Source: Candidatus Woesearchaeota archaeon (lineage in GTDB: Archaea > Nanobdellota > Nanobdellia > Woesearchaeales > WJKL01). Taken from it: a stretch of DNA of 6,354 nucleotides. The DNA lies in assembly GCA_019322455.1 (NCBI GenBank), contig JAHWIT010000109.1:1-6354 (forward strand). Direction: 5' to 3'. Below the pieces are notes generated by a model. That model was not told the DNA's origin. It searched no databases and saw only the letters and a program-made list of their open reading frames with translations. Positions within the stretch are counted from its first letter, which is position 1, and each line of letters starts with the position of its first letter. Position numbers and translations under genes: made by a program. Of this stretch, positions 5,497 to 6,354 are shown one piece after another.

Positions 5497-5611
5497 CGGC
5501 CCTGACGAGACTCTCAAATCCTGGGGGATTTGTGGTCTCCCTCTGGGATATTTGAACTCGCGATCTACAGCTTAGAAGGCTGTCGCCTTATCCAGACTAG
5601 GCTACAGGGCC
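5497..5611 (-). tRNA. tRNA-Arg(UCU) with a 40-nt intron in the T-loop
   Basis: After removal of 40 bases a normal 74-nt tRNA plus G73 (5497) remains. It has acceptor GGCCCTG/CAGGGCC, D stem GCCT/AGGC with G18G19, anticodon stem ACAGC/GCTGT with loop CTTCTAA (anticodon TCT, reading AGA/AGG), variable loop AGATC, and T stem GCGAG/CTCGT (one G-U pair) with loop TTCAAAT. The 5' exon is 5611-5551 and the 3' exon 5510-5497. AGA is a frequent Arg codon in the genes here, so this tRNA should be essential and the intron must be spliced efficiently. No intron is present in the anticodon loop. CCA is not encoded. Confidence 0.93.
5511..5550 (-). other. Non-canonical T-loop intron (59/60) in tRNA-Arg
   Basis: Without this insert the T arm is perfect; with it the T stem halves are split by 40 extra bases. 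The junctions form a relaxed BHB: T stem, 3' bulge AG|T, central helix TTCA (54-57) with TGAG, 5' bulge AA|T, then ATCC/GGAT closing the intron with one extra U opposite the 5' bulge. Position may shift by one base (T at both ends) without changing the mature tRNA. An inner GGG/CCC stem can form. Confidence 0.82.
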
Positions 5612-5634
5612 ATGGTAAAAGAATTAAATCTTTT

Positions 5635-5644
5635 ATTTATAAAT
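5635..5644 (-). promoter_or_regulatory. TATA box of the tRNA-Arg/tRNA-Cys transcript
   Basis: ATTTATAAAT is centred at about 5640 and predicts a minus-strand start near 5615, about 4 bases before the tRNA-Arg 5' end at 5611. That leaves almost no 5' leader. No similar box lies in the 13-base spacer before tRNA-Cys, so one transcript probably carries both tRNAs. Confidence 0.65.
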
Positions 5645-5658
5645 CTTATTGCTTATTT

Positions 5659-5781
5659 TCACTGCTTATCAGAATGCATTGTACAATCTTTTTTTAATTC
5701 CCAATAATACCAGCAAGCATTTCTATGTTTTTCCCAAGAATTGCAACCCTTACAACATTGAGGAATTCTTTCTTCTGCCAT
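5659..5781 (-). CDS. 40-residue cysteine-rich micro-protein, function unknown
   Basis: From ATG 5781-5779 the product is 40 residues with Cys at 9, 10, 13, 23 and 33 and His at 19 and 36 (QCCKGCNSW, then NACWYYWELKKDCTMH). Five Cys, three Trp and little low-complexity sequence make a chance frame in such AT-rich DNA unlikely. The CxxC plus later Cys and CxxH spacing suggests a small zinc- or metal-binding knuckle. I recognise no family. The frame is open to an ATG at 5841, but the upstream 20 residues would be read from the AT-rich TATA region (box 5809-5817). That box predicts a start near 5786, so a nearly leaderless mRNA from 5781 is preferred. It diverges from trmI by 91 bases and precedes the tRNA pair on the same strand. 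Confidence 0.6.
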   Translation of the reverse strand: MAEERIPQCCKGCNSWEKHRNACWYYWELKKDCTMHSDKQ

Positions 5782-5808
5782 CTTCAAAAAGAATTTTATT
5801 TGTTTTAA

Positions 5809-5817
5809 TTTATAAAT
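5809..5817 (-). promoter_or_regulatory. TATA box of the cysteine-rich micro-protein gene
   Basis: TTTATAAAT (ATTTATAAA on the minus strand), centred at 5813, predicts a minus-strand start near 5787, about 6 bases before ATG 5781. This supports the short form of the protein. The box is nearly palindromic, so direction comes only from its placement. Confidence 0.45.
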
Positions 5818-5840
5818 GTTTTGAAATAATAATAAGAACA

Positions 5841-5849
5841 TTTATATAA
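5841..5849 (+). promoter_or_regulatory. TATA box of trmI
   Basis: TTTATATAA, centred at 5845, predicts a start near 5871, two bases before the ATG at 5873. No Shine-Dalgarno sequence is visible before that ATG, so the mRNA is likely leaderless or nearly so, like rio1. Confidence 0.55.
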
Positions 5850-5872
5850 CTTATTTAATATTATTTTGAGAA

Positions 5873-6354
5873 ATGGAATCTAGAATATTAATAGCAAAAG
5901 AAGGAAAACAATTTTATGTTAAGGATGTAGGAAAGGATTTACATACTCAATTTGGTTTTATTAAATCAAAGGATTTGAAAAAGAAAAAAGGAACTGTTAA
6001 AACAAATACTGGAAAGGAATTTTTTATTTTTCCTGCTGATTTTATTGATAAATTTAAGAGAATAAAAAGAGGAGCACAGATTATTACTTTAAAAGATGCT
6101 GGTGTAATAATAACAGAAACTGGGGTGAATAAAGACAGCAAAGTTCTTGATGCTGGTGGTGGTTCAGGAGCATTAGCTTGTATTCTTGGCAATATTACAA
6201 AACAGGCTATCACTTATGAAATTAGGAAGGAATTTGTCAAGATTATTAAAGAGAATATAAAAAATCTTGATTTGAAAAATGTTAGTGTAAAAAATAAGGA
6301 TGTAACAAAAGGAATAAGTGAAAAAAATCTTGATTTGATTGTATTAGATATGCC
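5873..6354 (+). CDS. trmI: tRNA (adenine-57/58-N1)-methyltransferase, N-terminal part
   Basis: The first 160 residues are visible and the gene continues past the right edge. A small N-terminal beta domain (about 1-65) is followed by a Rossmann methyltransferase fold. Motif I is VLDAGGGSGALACIL (91-105; usually EAGTGSGA, here GGGSGA), the acidic ribose-binding residue is E116 in TYEIRKEF, and LIVLDMP begins at 155, where the family's catalytic Asp and LD-P-PW motif occur (D159). Archaeal TrmI uses S-adenosylmethionine to make m1A at position 58, and in characterised archaea also 57, of the tRNA T-loop. TrmI fits better than a generic methyltransferase because of the N-terminal domain plus the LITLKDAG-like lead-in (ITLKDAGVII). 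It lies close to two tRNA genes whose T-loops carry A58. Confidence 0.87.
   Translation, partial: MESRILIAKEGKQFYVKDVGKDLHTQFGFIKSKDLKKKKGTVKTNTGKEFFIFPADFIDKFKRIKRGAQIITLKDAGVIITETGVNKDSKVLDAGGGSGALACILGNITKQAITYEIRKEFVKIIKENIKNLDLKNVSVKNKDVTKGISEKNLDLIVLDM

Noticed and set aside
5782..5841. 20-residue N-terminal extension of the cysteine-rich micro-protein from ATG 5841
   Set aside because: It is coded by the AT-rich promoter region including TTTATAAAT at 5809-5817, and is Phe/Lys/Leu-rich filler unlike the rest of the protein.
1..6354. CRISPR arrays, insertion sequences, toxin-antitoxin pairs or prophage genes
   Set aside because: No regularly spaced repeats, transposase motifs, terminal inverted repeats with target duplications or phage genes were seen. 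Minus-strand frames inside the top6 genes are antisense shadows.

Overview
The window reads as chromosomal DNA from an AT-rich, gene-dense archaeon. The content is diagnostic: the N-terminus of archaeal DnaG, a RIO1-type kinase, a Dim2/Pno1-type KH protein, both subunits of DNA topoisomerase VI, a TrmI-type tRNA methyltransferase, and two tRNA genes with bulge-helix-bulge introns. TATA boxes of the form TTTATAAAT lie about 20-30 bases before several start codons. Very short spacers, short proteins, AT-rich codons and tRNA introns point to a DPANN lineage (Woesearchaeota/Pacearchaeota-like), but that placement is inference and not proven by the sequence.

Layout. Positions 1-259 (minus) hold the start of dnaG, cut by the window edge. 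Positions 260-911 have no convincing protein gene. This 652-base gap is the outlier here, because every other spacer is under about 100 bases. It holds three stretches that look like structured RNA (363-469, 490-578, 667-765), a six-codon frame with a strong Shine-Dalgarno sequence, and three TATA boxes before the next operon. Positions 912-4977 (plus) form a tight operon: rio1, KH-domain gene, top6B, top6A. The junctions are a 1-base gap, a 4-base ATGA overlap and a roughly 14-base overlap. The first two products belong to small-subunit rRNA maturation and the last two form the type IIB topoisomerase that relaxes and decatenates DNA.

Positions 4974-5658 (minus strand) read right to left as tRNA-Arg(UCU), tRNA-Cys(GCA) and a small VanZ-like membrane protein whose stop codon overlaps that of top6A. 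Both tRNAs carry introns. The Cys intron (41 nt) is at the canonical 37/38 position. The Arg intron (40 nt) interrupts the T-loop at 59/60, which is unusual. The VanZ start lies 12 bases after the tRNA-Cys end, leaving almost no room for its own promoter. Positions 5659-5781 (minus) encode a 40-residue cysteine-rich protein I do not recognise. From 5873 (plus) a TrmI-type tRNA m1A57/58 methyltransferase runs off the window edge; its target nucleotides sit in the loop that the Arg intron interrupts.

The region is mostly information processing (primase/exosome factor, ribosome assembly, topology, tRNA). The most novel-looking parts are the RNA-rich gap at 260-911, the T-loop intron and the cysteine-rich micro-protein.
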